Shown here in pieces: positions 36,255-45,848 of a DNA stretch of 64,000 nucleotides. A model generated the notes under the pieces. The model ran no database searches. It was given only the letters and a program-made list of their open reading frames with translations, and was not told the origin of the DNA. The stretch's first letter is position 1. Each line of letters starts with the position of its first letter. Origin of the DNA: Aquimarina megaterium XH134. GTDB taxonomy: Bacteria > Bacteroidota > Bacteroidia > Flavobacteriales > Flavobacteriaceae. The translations under genes and the position numbers were made by a program. Location: assembly GCF_000520975.1 (NCBI RefSeq), contig NZ_JACB01000029.1, forward strand, positions 1 to 64,000, given 5' to 3'.

Positions 36255-38153
36255 ATGCATTCATATCTAATAAAGGGAATTTGTAGCATCCTTCTATTGT
36301 TTTTCTTTTCTGCGCATAGTCAAAAAAACAAGAAAGATACTGGTTATACTTTTTTTGGTATTATACCAAATACCGTAGATGCACAGTTATATCGCCAGCT
36401 TAAAAACAGCCCTGATGTTACCACGCGCCTAAAGCTTATCGAAAAAATAGCTCAAATACACTTGCAGGCGGGTAATACCGATTCTATAACGTATTATGGT
36501 GATCTTTTAAAAACAACAGCACTAAAAGAAAATATCACCAACAAACCACTATATCTTTCTATTGCAAACCATATTATCGGACACGGAAAACTTAAAAACG
36601 GGCTCTATGATGGCGCGATGAGGCACTTTATCGAAGGTATTACTAATTCTCCTATTCCTGAAATGCAAACCATGCATTACAAACATCAACTTGGATTGGG
36701 TATTGTATATCTGGAGCAAAAAAAATACGAACTAGCACTCCCCATTTTTGAATCTTGTATTGCTGAATCCAAGAATAAAGAAATCATAATACTGGCCGGA
36801 AAGTTTTTAGGAGATATTTATTTTTATAAAAACAATAGTGAAAAGGCAAAGTCATATTATTTTTCTGTGCTAGATGATCTTCCCGATACTCCAAATAAAA
36901 TATCGATAGAAGTTCGATTAAAACTTGGACGAATCGAGCTTTTTAGTGATCGAACTATCAAAGCAATGGAGTACTTTATGCCTGCAAAAGAGCAAGCTCA
37001 AGAAAACCATTTCTATGACTTATATATAGAAGCTGTATATCAAATAGGTCGGGTATATTATAAATTAGAAGATTATGATTCTGCAGAGATGATATTAAAC
37101 TCTGCGTATGTAAATGCTGTACAATGGAACAGGCTAGAGTTACAAAAAAGATTAATCGAGATGCTAAAAAGTCTTTATGCTACTCGCGGAAATTATAAAA
37201 ATGCATATGCATTAATGACCCAATACGTAGATATTTCTAACCGAATCACTACAAAACAAAATAAAAAAATTGTAAAAGAACTAGAGGTTAAATATCAAAC
37301 GCTGCAAAAGGAAAAAGAGATCTTATCGCTTAAAGAAGAACGACTATTAAAAGAAAGTGAGCTTGAAAGACAACGAACTATCAAAAAAGCATTTTTAATC
37401 GGTTTTCTCGCTGTACTCCTACCAGTAGTTGGCCTGCTGTTTATGTATTTTCAGAAATTAAAGACTCAAATAGCACTCAACAAATCACAAGAAGAGGTAA
37501 ATACTCAAAAAGTATATGGATTGATGAAGGATCAGGAATTAAATCTGATCAAAGCTACAATGGAAGGGCAAGATAAAGAAAGGCAACGTCTGGCGCGAGA
37601 GTTACATGATAGTGTTGGCGGCAATCTGGCAAGTATAAAACTGCAACTTTCTAACTCGGATAAAACCGATGATCAAGAAGCTAGTATTATTAAACAAGTT
37701 GATGAAACTTACAATCAGGTAAGAGATTTTTCTCACAACCTTATCCCCAAAAAGTTTCAAAAAAATCCAATTACTTCCTTAATAAAGGAATATATAAACA
37801 ATGTGATTAATGGTAGCGGGCAACAAATATCATTTCACCCATATCCAAAAAATCAAATCAACCAAATTAGTCCGACACTTACAGAAGAATTATTTAAAAT
37901 CATACAAGAACTATTAACTAATTGTCTTAAACATGCTAAAGCCAAAAATATCGACATCTATCTTAATCACCATGATGATTCGATACAACTGCTTTTTGAA
38001 GATGACGGAGTAGGTTTCGAAAGTGGAAAAGCAGTTGATGGAATTGGATTTAAAAATATAAAGACTCGGTTAAGTACCTTATCCGGAAATATGTTCATAG
38101 ACTCTGTAATTCAAAGAGGTACAGTTATCAATATAGAAGTACCGGTTGCATAA
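36255..38153 (+). CDS. TPR-containing sensor histidine kinase (NarX/DegS-type)
   Basis: 632 residues from 36255. This start is chosen because it gives a signal peptide (MHSYLIKGICSILLLFFFS) and because an upstream ATG sits in the promoter. The extracytoplasmic part has tetratricopeptide repeats (about 30-350), then a coiled coil and one membrane helix (FLIGFLAVLLPVVGLLFMYF). The cytoplasmic HisKA_3 domain has the phospho-accepting His in ERQRLARELHDSVGG. The ATPase part carries the N-box ELLTNCLKHA and the GVGFES glycine box. Such kinases signal to NarL/LuxR-type regulators; no partner regulator is adjacent. The stimulus is unknown. Confidence 0.93.
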   Translation: MHSYLIKGICSILLLFFFSAHSQKNKKDTGYTFFGIIPNTVDAQLYRQLKNSPDVTTRLKLIEKIAQIHLQAGNTDSITYYGDLLKTTALKENITNKPLYLSIANHIIGHGKLKNGLYDGAMRHFIEGITNSPIPEMQTMHYKHQLGLGIVYLEQKKYELALPIFESCIAESKNKEIIILAGKFLGDIYFYKNNSEKAKSYYFSVLDDLPDTPNKISIEVRLKLGRIELFSDRTIKAMEYFMPAKEQAQENHFYDLYIEAVYQIGRVYYKLEDYDSAEMILNSAYVNAVQWNRLELQKRLIEMLKSLYATRGNYKNAYALMTQYVDISNRITTKQNKKIVKELEVKYQTLQKEKEILSLKEERLLKESELERQRTIKKAFLIGFLAVLLPVVGLLFMYFQKLKTQIALNKSQEEVNTQKVYGLMKDQELNLIKATMEGQDKERQRLARELHDSVGGNLASIKLQLSNSDKTDDQEASIIKQVDETYNQVRDFSHNLIPKKFQKNPITSLIKEYINNVINGSGQQISFHPYPKNQINQISPTLTEELFKIIQELLTNCLKHAKAKNIDIYLNHHDDSIQLLFEDDGVGFESGKAVDGIGFKNIKTRLSTLSGNMFIDSVIQRGTVINIEVPVA

Positions 38154-38233
38154 ATTTTTATACTCGCAAATAGGTTTAAATAAATTTCTTAAAATTCATT
38201 TATAGAACTATAACCTAAACCCTCACTTTTCTT

Positions 38234-38241
38234 TAAATTTG
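38234..38241 (+). promoter_or_regulatory. Possible -7 box upstream of serS and the structured repeat
   Basis: TAAATTTG fits TAnnTTTG and lies just before the repeat at 38250. If used, the repeat would be transcribed as part of the serS leader or as a separate RNA. Confidence 0.45.
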
Positions 38242-38249
38242 CTCCTTCA

Positions 38250-38356
38250 TTGCGATAGGGATAGTAGTGGCATCCTTTTTCCTGATCATTGAAGTCCTTG
38301 GATAGGTTTTGAGGATGATTAGAAAAAGATATAACGAATAGCCCGGAAATCGCCCA
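38250..38356 (+). repeat. Structured flavobacterial intergenic repeat, copy 2
   Basis: Plus orientation. It starts TGCGATAGGGATAGTAGTGG and ends near ATAGCCCGG. The ATCcTTTTTC / GAAAAAGAT stem (with one bulged C) and the ATAGCCCGG block are shared with copy 1 at 32870, while the apical hairpin sequence differs but still pairs. This supports a conserved RNA fold. Confidence 0.72.
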
Positions 38357-38367
38357 AAAAAGATATC

Positions 38368-39639
38368 ATGTTAGTAGTACAAAACATCATAGCAAACAAA
38401 GAAGCGTATATAAAAGCTTTGACAAAAAGGAATTTTGACGCGGCTGCTGTTTTAGAAGAAATTATTGGCTTGGATGAAAGTCGACGTGCCACACAGGCCA
38501 AATTAGACAATACTCTAGCAGATTCTAATAAATTCTCTAAAGAAATAGGACTACTGTTTAAAAACGGTGAACAACAAAAAGCAAACCTGCTAAAAGAGAA
38601 AACTGCACAACTTAAAGAAAGCTCTAAGCAATTATCAACAGAACTTACCGATATCCAGGAGAAATTAATACAATTGTTATATACAATCCCAAATGTTCCT
38701 CATGATTCTGTTCCTAATGGTCAAAGTGATGAAGATAATGAAGAAGTTTTTCGTGAAGGTGATATTCCTGTTTTAGAAGAAGGTGCATTACCTCATTGGG
38801 AGCTTGCCAAAAAATATGACATTATTGATTTTGAATTGGGTGTAAAAATAACGGGGGCTGGTTTTCCTGTGTATAAAGGAAAAGGTGCCCGATTACAACG
38901 TGCTTTGATTAGTTATTTTTTGGATAAAAATACCGATGCCGGGTATAAAGAGTTTCAGGTGCCTCATCTTGTTAATGAAGCATCGGGATATGGTACAGGG
39001 CAATTACCGGATAAAGAAGGACAAATGTATCATGTAACTGGCGATGATTTATACCTTATTCCCACTGCAGAAGTTCCTGTGACCAATATGTTTAGAGATG
39101 AGCTATTACAGGAAAGTGATCTTCCTATTTGCTGTACGGGATATACTCCATGTTTTAGACGTGAGGCAGGTTCTTATGGTGCACATGTACGTGGATTAAA
39201 TCGATTGCATCAATTTGATAAAGTAGAAATTGTACGTATCGAGACCCCTGAAAACTCATATAAGGCACTTGATGGAATGGTAGATCATATAAAAGGGATT
39301 CTTAACGATTTACAATTACCGTATCGTATACTACGTCTTTGTGGTGGAGATATTGGATTTACTTCTGCACTAACATTTGATTTTGAAGTTTTCTCGACGG
39401 CACAGGATCGCTGGTTAGAGATTAGTTCTGTATCTAATTTTGAATCTTACCAAGCTAATCGCTTAAAATTGAGATATAAAGACACAAATGGAAAAAATCA
39501 GTTGGCACATACGCTTAACGGAAGTTCATTGGCATTACCCAGGGTACTTGCAGGTATATTAGAAAATTACCAAACTCCAAATGGTATCAAAATCCCCGAA
39601 GTACTGGTTCCTTACTGCGGGTTTGAATATATAGATTAA
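38368..39639 (+). CDS. serS: Serine-tRNA ligase
   Basis: 423 residues, the normal size. An N-terminal antiparallel coiled-coil arm (about 1-100) contacts tRNA-Ser. The class II core shows the TAEVPVTN serine-site stretch, motif 2 (FRREAGSYGAHVRGLNRLHQ) and motif 3 (NGSSLALPRVLAGILENYQ). It charges tRNA-Ser, and tRNA-Sec if present. The structured repeat lies directly upstream. Confidence 0.98.
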   Translation: MLVVQNIIANKEAYIKALTKRNFDAAAVLEEIIGLDESRRATQAKLDNTLADSNKFSKEIGLLFKNGEQQKANLLKEKTAQLKESSKQLSTELTDIQEKLIQLLYTIPNVPHDSVPNGQSDEDNEEVFREGDIPVLEEGALPHWELAKKYDIIDFELGVKITGAGFPVYKGKGARLQRALISYFLDKNTDAGYKEFQVPHLVNEASGYGTGQLPDKEGQMYHVTGDDLYLIPTAEVPVTNMFRDELLQESDLPICCTGYTPCFRREAGSYGAHVRGLNRLHQFDKVEIVRIETPENSYKALDGMVDHIKGILNDLQLPYRILRLCGGDIGFTSALTFDFEVFSTAQDRWLEISSVSNFESYQANRLKLRYKDTNGKNQLAHTLNGSSLALPRVLAGILENYQTPNGIKIPEVLVPYCGFEYID

Positions 39640-39673
39640 GGGATCCATAACATATTACTAAAGCGCATTTTGT

Positions 39674-39681
39674 TATCTTTA
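39674..39681 (+). promoter_or_regulatory. Possible -7 box of the TPR protein gene
   Basis: TATCTTTA is one base from TAnnTTTG, 16 bp before the start codon, so the leader would be very short. Confidence 0.35.
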
Positions 39682-39697
39682 CAAAAAAACTTGCAAA

Positions 39698-41485
39698 ATG
39701 CGCTTTATCTTTTTCTATATTGCCCTGTTCTTTACTTTTTCGACGATTGCGCAGTCGGAGCAGTTAGCAAAGAACTATATCCAGCAGGGACAATACGAAA
39801 AAGCACTTTCTATCTATCAAAAATTATATACCAAAAACCCAAACCGAATTAACTATTTATTAGGGTTAGTAGAATCTCATCAACAATTAGAACATTTTGA
39901 TAAAGCTGAGGGTATTCTAAAAAAGAGAATTGAGAAGGCTCCAAATAATGCCCAAATTCTAGTCGAATTAGGACATCATTATGATCTGCAAGGTAAAACA
40001 GAGCTAGCTCGCACTTACTACAATAAGGCTATAGAAACTTATGATAACAATAATGCGAATCATGCCTATTCTCTTGCTCAAACTTTTGAAAAATATAGCC
40101 TGTTAGATGAAGCAGCTTTAATTTATGAAAAAGGGATGAAGAATAATCCCCGGGCAAACTTTAATGTACAATTAGCCAAAATTTATGGAGAACAGGGAAA
40201 ACTCGAAAAAATGTTTGATAGTTATTTGGCACTATTGCGATTACAACCTAATTATATAAATATTGTACAACGAAATTTTAGTGACTACATAACAGATACC
40301 CCAACAGGTGAGGCAAATGTTATATTTAGAAAATTATTGATTAAAAAACTTCAGCAGAATCCCGACATCTTATACAATGAAATGCTAAGCTGGCTTTTTG
40401 TACAACAAAAGGAATTTAAAAAAGCATTTATACAGGAAAAAGCAATATACAAACGTAAACAGGAAAGCCCAGAAGGTATTATAGACCTGGCTAGAATTGC
40501 TATTTCGGAAAAAGACATTAAATCTGCGGTAGAAATTCTAAATTATATTCTAGAAACGCCTGCTTCAAAAGATATGAAGCTTACTGCTCATAAAATTATC
40601 CTGAAAGCAAAAGTAGATAATGCTTCCAAAAAAGAGCATAAAACTATTATAGAACAGTATAATACCGTATTTGAGGAATATGGAAAAGGCAGAGAAACTA
40701 TAGGATTACAAATTGATTATTCACATTTTCTAGCTTTTAATCAGGATAAAAAACAGGAAGCTATTCGGTTTTTAAAAGATATACTGGATAGAGAACCTCT
40801 ATCAAGGTTTCAATCCTCTAGAATAAAAATGAAAATTGCAGATATCCTAGTATTGGATCAAAAATTTAATCAGGCATTAATTTACTATACTCAGGTGCAA
40901 AATGCTTTAAAAAATAATTTCCTAGCACAAGATGCCAGATTTAAAGTTGCAAAAACCAGTTACTACAAAGGGGATTTTGCCTGGGCACAAACGCAGCTCG
41001 ATGTACTAAAATCTTCTACCTCTCAATTGATTGCTAATGATGCCATGGAGCTAAGTCTAATTATCAGTGATAATTCTCTTGAAGACTCTACTCAAACCGC
41101 TTTAAAGATTTTTGCAAAAGCCGATCTATTAGCTTTTCAGAATAAAAATCAGGATGCAATTGCGATGTATGAAATTATCTTAACTCAGCATAAAGGTGAA
41201 AAAATTGAGGATGAAGCTTTTTTACGCCAGGCAAAACTATTTGAAAAAGAAAAGCAATTCGAAAAAGCTAAAATCAATTATCTAAAAATTATCGAGTTTT
41301 ATAACGATGATATTCTTGTTGATGATGCTTATTATTGGCTAGCCGAACTCTATGTGAATGAGCTCGGAGAACCTGAAAAAGCTAAAGAATTATACGAAAA
41401 GATAATTTTTAATCACGCTGATAGTATCTATTTTGTAGAAGCGCGAAAAAAATACAGAACTCTAAGAGGAGATGCTATAAATTAA
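39698..41485 (+). CDS. Periplasmic TPR-repeat protein
   Basis: 595 residues with a signal peptide (MRFIFFYIALFFTFSTIAQ) followed by tetratricopeptide repeats over nearly the whole length (for example EQLAKNYIQQGQYEKALSIY near the start and EPEKAKELYEKIIFNHADS near the end). TPR solenoids bind protein partners. No enzymatic motif is seen. It is common in Bacteroidota next to serS and DUF4286 genes. Function unknown. Confidence 0.88.
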   Translation: MRFIFFYIALFFTFSTIAQSEQLAKNYIQQGQYEKALSIYQKLYTKNPNRINYLLGLVESHQQLEHFDKAEGILKKRIEKAPNNAQILVELGHHYDLQGKTELARTYYNKAIETYDNNNANHAYSLAQTFEKYSLLDEAALIYEKGMKNNPRANFNVQLAKIYGEQGKLEKMFDSYLALLRLQPNYINIVQRNFSDYITDTPTGEANVIFRKLLIKKLQQNPDILYNEMLSWLFVQQKEFKKAFIQEKAIYKRKQESPEGIIDLARIAISEKDIKSAVEILNYILETPASKDMKLTAHKIILKAKVDNASKKEHKTIIEQYNTVFEEYGKGRETIGLQIDYSHFLAFNQDKKQEAIRFLKDILDREPLSRFQSSRIKMKIADILVLDQKFNQALIYYTQVQNALKNNFLAQDARFKVAKTSYYKGDFAWAQTQLDVLKSSTSQLIANDAMELSLIISDNSLEDSTQTALKIFAKADLLAFQNKNQDAIAMYEIILTQHKGEKIEDEAFLRQAKLFEKEKQFEKAKINYLKIIEFYNDDILVDDAYYWLAELYVNELGEPEKAKELYEKIIFNHADSIYFVEARKKYRTLRGDAIN

Positions 41486-41511
41486 ATCACCTGTAGCTCT
41501 TTACTTCTTTG

Positions 41512-41519
41512 TAACTTTG
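41512..41519 (+). promoter_or_regulatory. -7 box of the DUF4286-rsmA operon
   Basis: TAACTTTG fits TAnnTTTG, 50 bp before the DUF4286 start. Confidence 0.5.
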
Positions 41520-41569
41520 CGCCTTGATCATTATACTAAATACGACTTCCAAAAACATTACTAATAAAC

Positions 41570-41884
41570 ATGTACATATATAACGTTACCATAAATATAG
41601 AAGAAACCATCCATGACGAATGGTTGGACTGGATGAAAGAAGAACATATACCAGATATGCTTTCTACAGGAAAATTTAGTAAAGCATTAATGACCAAGGT
41701 AATGGTAGAAGAAGAAATGGGAGGTATCACCTATTCTGTACAATATACTACAAGCAATAGAGAAACTTTACAAAAATACTATGATGAGGATGCAGATCGC
41801 CTTAGGTCAAAATCTAATCGCTTTACTGGTAAATTTGTAGCGTTTAGAACAGAGTTAGAAATTGTAAGTGAACGGAATGGGTAA
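41570..41884 (+). CDS. DUF4286-family protein
   Basis: 104 residues, matching the small DUF4286 family ([19 protein letters not shown] at the start, then a ferredoxin-like pattern with [15 protein letters not shown] at the end). It is found next to rsmA in many Bacteroidota and here overlaps rsmA by 17 bp, so the two are probably co-translated. Biochemical role unknown. Confidence 0.88.
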   Translation: MYIYNVTINIEETIHDEWLDWMKEEHIPDMLSTGKFSKALMTKVMVEEEMGGITYSVQYTTSNRETLQKYYDEDADRLRSKSNRFTGKFVAFRTELEIVSERNG

Positions 41885-42743
41885 ACCAAAAAAAAATAAA
41901 AAATACAATTCAAACCCTACATCTTCTTTCGAAAAAACTGCAGTAAAGGCAAAAAAACACCTAGGGCAACATTTTCTAAAGGATGAGAACATCGCCAAAA
42001 AGATTGGCGACACTCTTACTTTGCAAGGCTATAAAAATGTTATTGAAATTGGCCCTGGGATGGGAGTTCTTACCAAATATATTCTTCAAAAGGATATTGA
42101 TGTTATCGCTATGGATCTAGACAGGGAGTCGATCGAATATCTTAACACTAATTTTCATCTCGAGCATACAGAAGCATTAAGAGGAAACACTACGTTTCGA
42201 GTAATAGAGGCCGATTTTCTGAAATTTAATCTGGATGTTATATTCAATAAAGAGCAATTTGCAATAACGGGTAATTTTCCATACAATATTTCTACACAAA
42301 TTGTTTTTAAAACATTAGAAAACAAAGATCGAATTCCTGAATTTACGGGGATGTTTCAAAAAGAAGTTGCCCAACGTATTTGCGAAAAAGCTGGTAGTAA
42401 AGCATACGGTATTCTTTCGGTACTTACTCAAGCATTTTATGATGCAGAATATTTATTTACTGTTCCTCCCGATGTTTTTAATCCTCCTCCTAAGGTAGAT
42501 AGTGGGGTATTGCGATTGATTAGAAAAAATGAATATGCCCTACCTTGTGACGAAAAATTATTTTTCAGAGTTGTAAAGACTGCTTTTGGGCAACGTCGTA
42601 AAACCTTAAGAAACAGCCTCAAAACTTTTGAATTGAATGATGAGATTAAAGCATTAGAAATCCTGAATAAACGCCCAGAACAATTATCTGTTGATCAATT
42701 CACAGAATTAACATTATTGATTGAAAAACAACAAGTTAAGTGA
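41868..42743 (+). CDS. rsmA: 16S rRNA (adenine1518-N6/adenine1519-N6)-dimethyltransferase
   Basis: 291 residues. A basic N-terminal extension (about 1-25) precedes the KsgA core [18 protein letters not shown]. The SAM-binding motif is [14 protein letters not shown], motif IV is GNFPYNIST (about 134-142), and [14 protein letters not shown] is the family signature. It dimethylates two adenines at the 3' end of 16S rRNA during small-subunit assembly. Confidence 0.97.
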   Translation: MNGMGKPKKNKKYNSNPTSSFEKTAVKAKKHLGQHFLKDENIAKKIGDTLTLQGYKNVIEIGPGMGVLTKYILQKDIDVIAMDLDRESIEYLNTNFHLEHTEALRGNTTFRVIEADFLKFNLDVIFNKEQFAITGNFPYNISTQIVFKTLENKDRIPEFTGMFQKEVAQRICEKAGSKAYGILSVLTQAFYDAEYLFTVPPDVFNPPPKVDSGVLRLIRKNEYALPCDEKLFFRVVKTAFGQRRKTLRNSLKTFELNDEIKALEILNKRPEQLSVDQFTELTLLIEKQQVK

Positions 42744-42780
42744 TTTAACACGCTCTTAAAGTTCAATTAAATTCTTTGGT

Positions 42781-42788
42781 TATCTTTG
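42781..42788 (+). promoter_or_regulatory. -7 box of mgtE
   Basis: TATCTTTG fits TAnnTTTG. Transcription would begin near 42795, so the ATG at 42825 is a better start than the one at 42798. Confidence 0.5.
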
Positions 42789-42824
42789 TGAGCGTTTGTG
42801 CGGGGATCACTAAATACTGAGTAT

Positions 42825-44180
42825 ATGCAATTTGAAGTTTCTAATGAGTTAATCGAACAGGTACGACGCCTTATCCGTGAAGAAGGTGATACTCGTCTGC
42901 GCGAAATGCTTAGTGAAATACATTTTGCTGATGTTGCAGAAATTATTGGTGAACTTGGCTTATCTGAAGCTACTTATCTTATTAAATTACTAGATAGTCA
43001 AAAAACCTCTGAAGCTCTTATGGAGTTAGAGGAGGATTTTCGTGAGCGTATTCTGGAGAATCTTTCTGCCAAAGAAATTGCAGAAGAGTTGGAAGAAATG
43101 GATACCGATGATGCTGCAGATGTCGTTGCCGAGCTTCCTGATGATCGGGCAGAAAAAGTAATTGCAGAGATAGAAGATGAAAAACGTGCAGAAGATATTA
43201 AAGAACTTCTCACCTATGATGAAGATACTGCAGGTGGACTAATGGCCAAAGAACTTGTAAAGGTAAAAGAAACCTGGACCGTAGCTGGTTGTGTTCGAGA
43301 AATGCGACGACAGGCAGAAAATGTTACTCGGGTACATTCTATTTATGTTGTAGATAAAGAAGGTAAACTAAAAGGAAGGCTATCACTCAAAGATTTACTT
43401 ACTGCATCTGCAAAAACTCATATTAGTGAAGTATATATCCCTAAAGTAGATTATGTAGATGTAAGCACCGAAGGGGAAGAAGTTGCTCGTATTATGCAAA
43501 AATATGATCTTGAAGCTATTCCTGTTGTAGATAATGAAGGTATATTGATGGGGCGCGTGACCATTGATGATATCGTAGATTTTATAAAAGACGAAGCAGA
43601 AAAAGATTATCAGTTGGCAGCTGGTATCTCGCAAGATGTAGAAGCAGATGATAATGTATGGGAGCTTACCAGAGCGCGATTACCCTGGCTGATTTTAGGC
43701 CTTTTTGGAGGATTAGGAAGTGTATTCATTATGCAGGATTTTGAAGATGTAATGACCAATCCAAGAATTAGAGATCTATTTTTCTACACACCACTAATTG
43801 CCGCTATGGCAGGAAACGTAGGTGTACAATCTTCTGCAATTATAGTACAAGGCTTGGCAAATAATGTAGTAAAAGGAAGCTTACTAAATCGATTACTGAA
43901 AGAAGTAAGTCTTAGCTTAATTAATGGTGCTGCATTGGCGCTACTTATTATTCTTTTTGGTTTTATTATGAAGTATGAAATCTCATTTAGCTTAACAATA
44001 GCAGCAGCACTTATGAGTGTCATTATCGTAGCAGCACTTATTGGTACTTTTGTTCCTATTATTTTGGATAAAAGAGGTATTGATCCTGCAATTGCCACAG
44101 GTCCTTTTATTACAACCAGTAATGATATTTTTGGGATTTTCTTATTCTTTTATATTGCAAAACTTATTTTAGGGTTTTAG
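42825..44180 (+). CDS. mgtE: Magnesium transporter MgtE
   Basis: 451 residues from 42825 (an ATG at 42798 would add nine residues, but it lies on the probable transcription start). The cytoplasmic MgtE_N superhelix spans about 1-125, rich in Glu/Asp. Two CBS domains span about 130-250. Five membrane helices follow from about 280 to the end. The pore stretch GNVGVQSSAIIVQGLA and the late GPFITTSNDIFGIFLFF are characteristic. It is a Mg2+ channel gated by cytosolic Mg2+ through the N and CBS domains. Confidence 0.96.
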   Translation: MQFEVSNELIEQVRRLIREEGDTRLREMLSEIHFADVAEIIGELGLSEATYLIKLLDSQKTSEALMELEEDFRERILENLSAKEIAEELEEMDTDDAADVVAELPDDRAEKVIAEIEDEKRAEDIKELLTYDEDTAGGLMAKELVKVKETWTVAGCVREMRRQAENVTRVHSIYVVDKEGKLKGRLSLKDLLTASAKTHISEVYIPKVDYVDVSTEGEEVARIMQKYDLEAIPVVDNEGILMGRVTIDDIVDFIKDEAEKDYQLAAGISQDVEADDNVWELTRARLPWLILGLFGGLGSVFIMQDFEDVMTNPRIRDLFFYTPLIAAMAGNVGVQSSAIIVQGLANNVVKGSLLNRLLKEVSLSLINGAALALLIILFGFIMKYEISFSLTIAAALMSVIIVAALIGTFVPIILDKRGIDPAIATGPFITTSNDIFGIFLFFYIAKLILGF

Positions 44181-44243
44181 ATCACAAATCTTCTCTCAAA
44201 TTTTAAAATAGTCGTACTTTTAATCTGTTCAACTCTCCTATTC

Positions 44244-44639
44244 ATGAAATCCGAAATTTTTGAATTCCATTTTACTGTTCCAAAATCTGCAATAGATGAG
44301 ATGGATCATGTAAATAATGTAGTGTATCTACAATGGGTACAAGATGTTGCCAAAAAGCATTGGGAATCCAGAACCAATGAAGGCATTAGGAATACTTATG
44401 TTTGGGTAGTTCTTAATCATTATATAGAATATCATAGTCCTGCTTTTGAAAATGATGAAGTCACGCTACAAACCTGGATCGATAATTATAGAGGTGTTAG
44501 GAGTGAGCGTCATACTAAAATTATAAATACAACCACTCAAAAAGTATTAGTTTCTGCAAAGACAAGTTGGTGTTTTTTACACAAAGAGACACTAAGGCCC
44601 GCAAGGATCCCAGATGAAATCACTTCTTTGTTTCTTTAA
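44244..44639 (+). CDS. Acyl-CoA thioesterase (4HBT/YbgC hotdog family)
   Basis: 131 residues, a single hotdog domain. The pattern MDHVNNVVYLQWVQDVAKKHW (residues about 17-37) carries the Asp/His/Asn-type active-site stretch of the 4-hydroxybenzoyl-CoA thioesterase group, with the fold ending at KTSWCFLHKETLRPARIP. It hydrolyses acyl thioesters; the specific acyl group cannot be told. It is not near the PKS genes. Confidence 0.9.
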   Translation: MKSEIFEFHFTVPKSAIDEMDHVNNVVYLQWVQDVAKKHWESRTNEGIRNTYVWVVLNHYIEYHSPAFENDEVTLQTWIDNYRGVRSERHTKIINTTTQKVLVSAKTSWCFLHKETLRPARIPDEITSLFL

Positions 44640-44678
44640 ATATAGTATTTTGGTTGGTACTTTATCGACTATAAACAA

Positions 44679-44712
44679 AAGGAAGATGTCTGATAAATCA
44701 AGCATCCTCCTT
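44679..44712 (-). terminator. Probable terminator between convergent genes
   Basis: AAGGAAGATG pairs with CATCCTCCTT with one mismatch around a 14-nt loop. On the minus strand TTTTG follows. It would end the GIN-domain gene transcript and perhaps the opposing thioesterase transcript. Confidence 0.5.
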
Positions 44713-44763
44713 CGTCAAGTCAAGTTATAGTTGGTAATAAAAAATAATTTAATGTAGTGTTAA

Positions 44764-45603
44764 TTACTTTTTTATGATTTTAGTCCGATCAGTAAGGGTT
44801 TTAACATCTAATTCGGGATTACCATATACATACACTATACTTTTTCCTTGAGCATAAAGCTCTAAATTTCTTTTAGCGTATACGTATACATCTGCAGAAT
44901 TATAAGTATTTAGGTCTGTAGAAGAAGTTTTCATTTTTTTTGCCTTAAGTTTTGATGAATCTTTAACATCAAAAGAAGCATAATCTGTATCTCCATCCAT
45001 ATTTAATTCGGCAGCTTTGGTCATGGCAACTTTTACTTTATCTGTAATAACATACGCTTTAAGGTCTGTTTTGCCATTCATAGTAATTGCTGCATTTTTT
45101 GATTTGATTTTGATTTTCCCTTTCACTTTATCATATAAAGTAATTCTAACATCATCTGCTTTTATATCCAAATCCAAATAACTAGAATCATAACCAGTGA
45201 TAAATAGTTTTTCAGAAAATAATTTTTTATCACTTTTTATTTTAGCATTATTTTTAAGTATAATATGTTCTATCTCTTTTACATTTAAACTAATTTCTAG
45301 TTTTCTACTTCTCACAATTCTATTGGTTGTATATATTTTTAATACACTATCTGTTACTTTAAACTGAACGATATCAATTAGGTTTTCATCAGTTTTTAGG
45401 TAATATTCATTTTGATCATTTTGATTTAAAATTATTTTTAATTCATCATCAATTTCGATAGTATTAAATGTTTCAGGAATACCTTTGGTAAGTTCTTTTA
45501 CAACTCTGTTGCCTTTAATTTTTGGTTTTTTTTGTGCAAAAACGGATATACTAAAGGATAATAAAGCAACTATACATATTGATTTTTTTATTTTAAGGCT
45601 CAT
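44764..45603 (-). CDS. Secreted GIN-domain (DUF2807) protein
   Basis: 279 residues with a signal peptide (KKSICIVALLSFSISVFAQ). The remainder is a right-handed beta-helix-like GIN domain with short repeating strands (TFNTIEIDDELKIILNQND near the start, then alternating hydrophobic residues). This is a frequent exported protein of Bacteroidota with no agreed function, possibly an adhesin. No T9SS tail. Monocistronic as far as visible. Confidence 0.85.
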   Translation of the reverse strand: MSLKIKKSICIVALLSFSISVFAQKKPKIKGNRVVKELTKGIPETFNTIEIDDELKIILNQNDQNEYYLKTDENLIDIVQFKVTDSVLKIYTTNRIVRSRKLEISLNVKEIEHIILKNNAKIKSDKKLFSEKLFITGYDSSYLDLDIKADDVRITLYDKVKGKIKIKSKNAAITMNGKTDLKAYVITDKVKVAMTKAAELNMDGDTDYASFDVKDSSKLKAKKMKTSSTDLNTYNSADVYVYAKRNLELYAQGKSIVYVYGNPELDVKTLTDRTKIIKK

Positions 45604-45848
45604 TTCAATTTGTGTTTAAGTGTCTTTATAATATAGGACACCGTTTTTTTAAAAAGTCACATTTGAATCCTTTAAAAAAAATCTGAAGCTTTATTTTACT
45701 ACCAAATATTCTTTAAGCAGTATCTTACTAAAGCTATATATCATCATACTTTTCATTTCCTATTTCTTTATTCTTTACGATCACATTGAACCTTTGGACC
45801 AGGTTTAGGGTCAGTTAAGTCGAAATGATAAAAATGAAGGTTTTCTCT

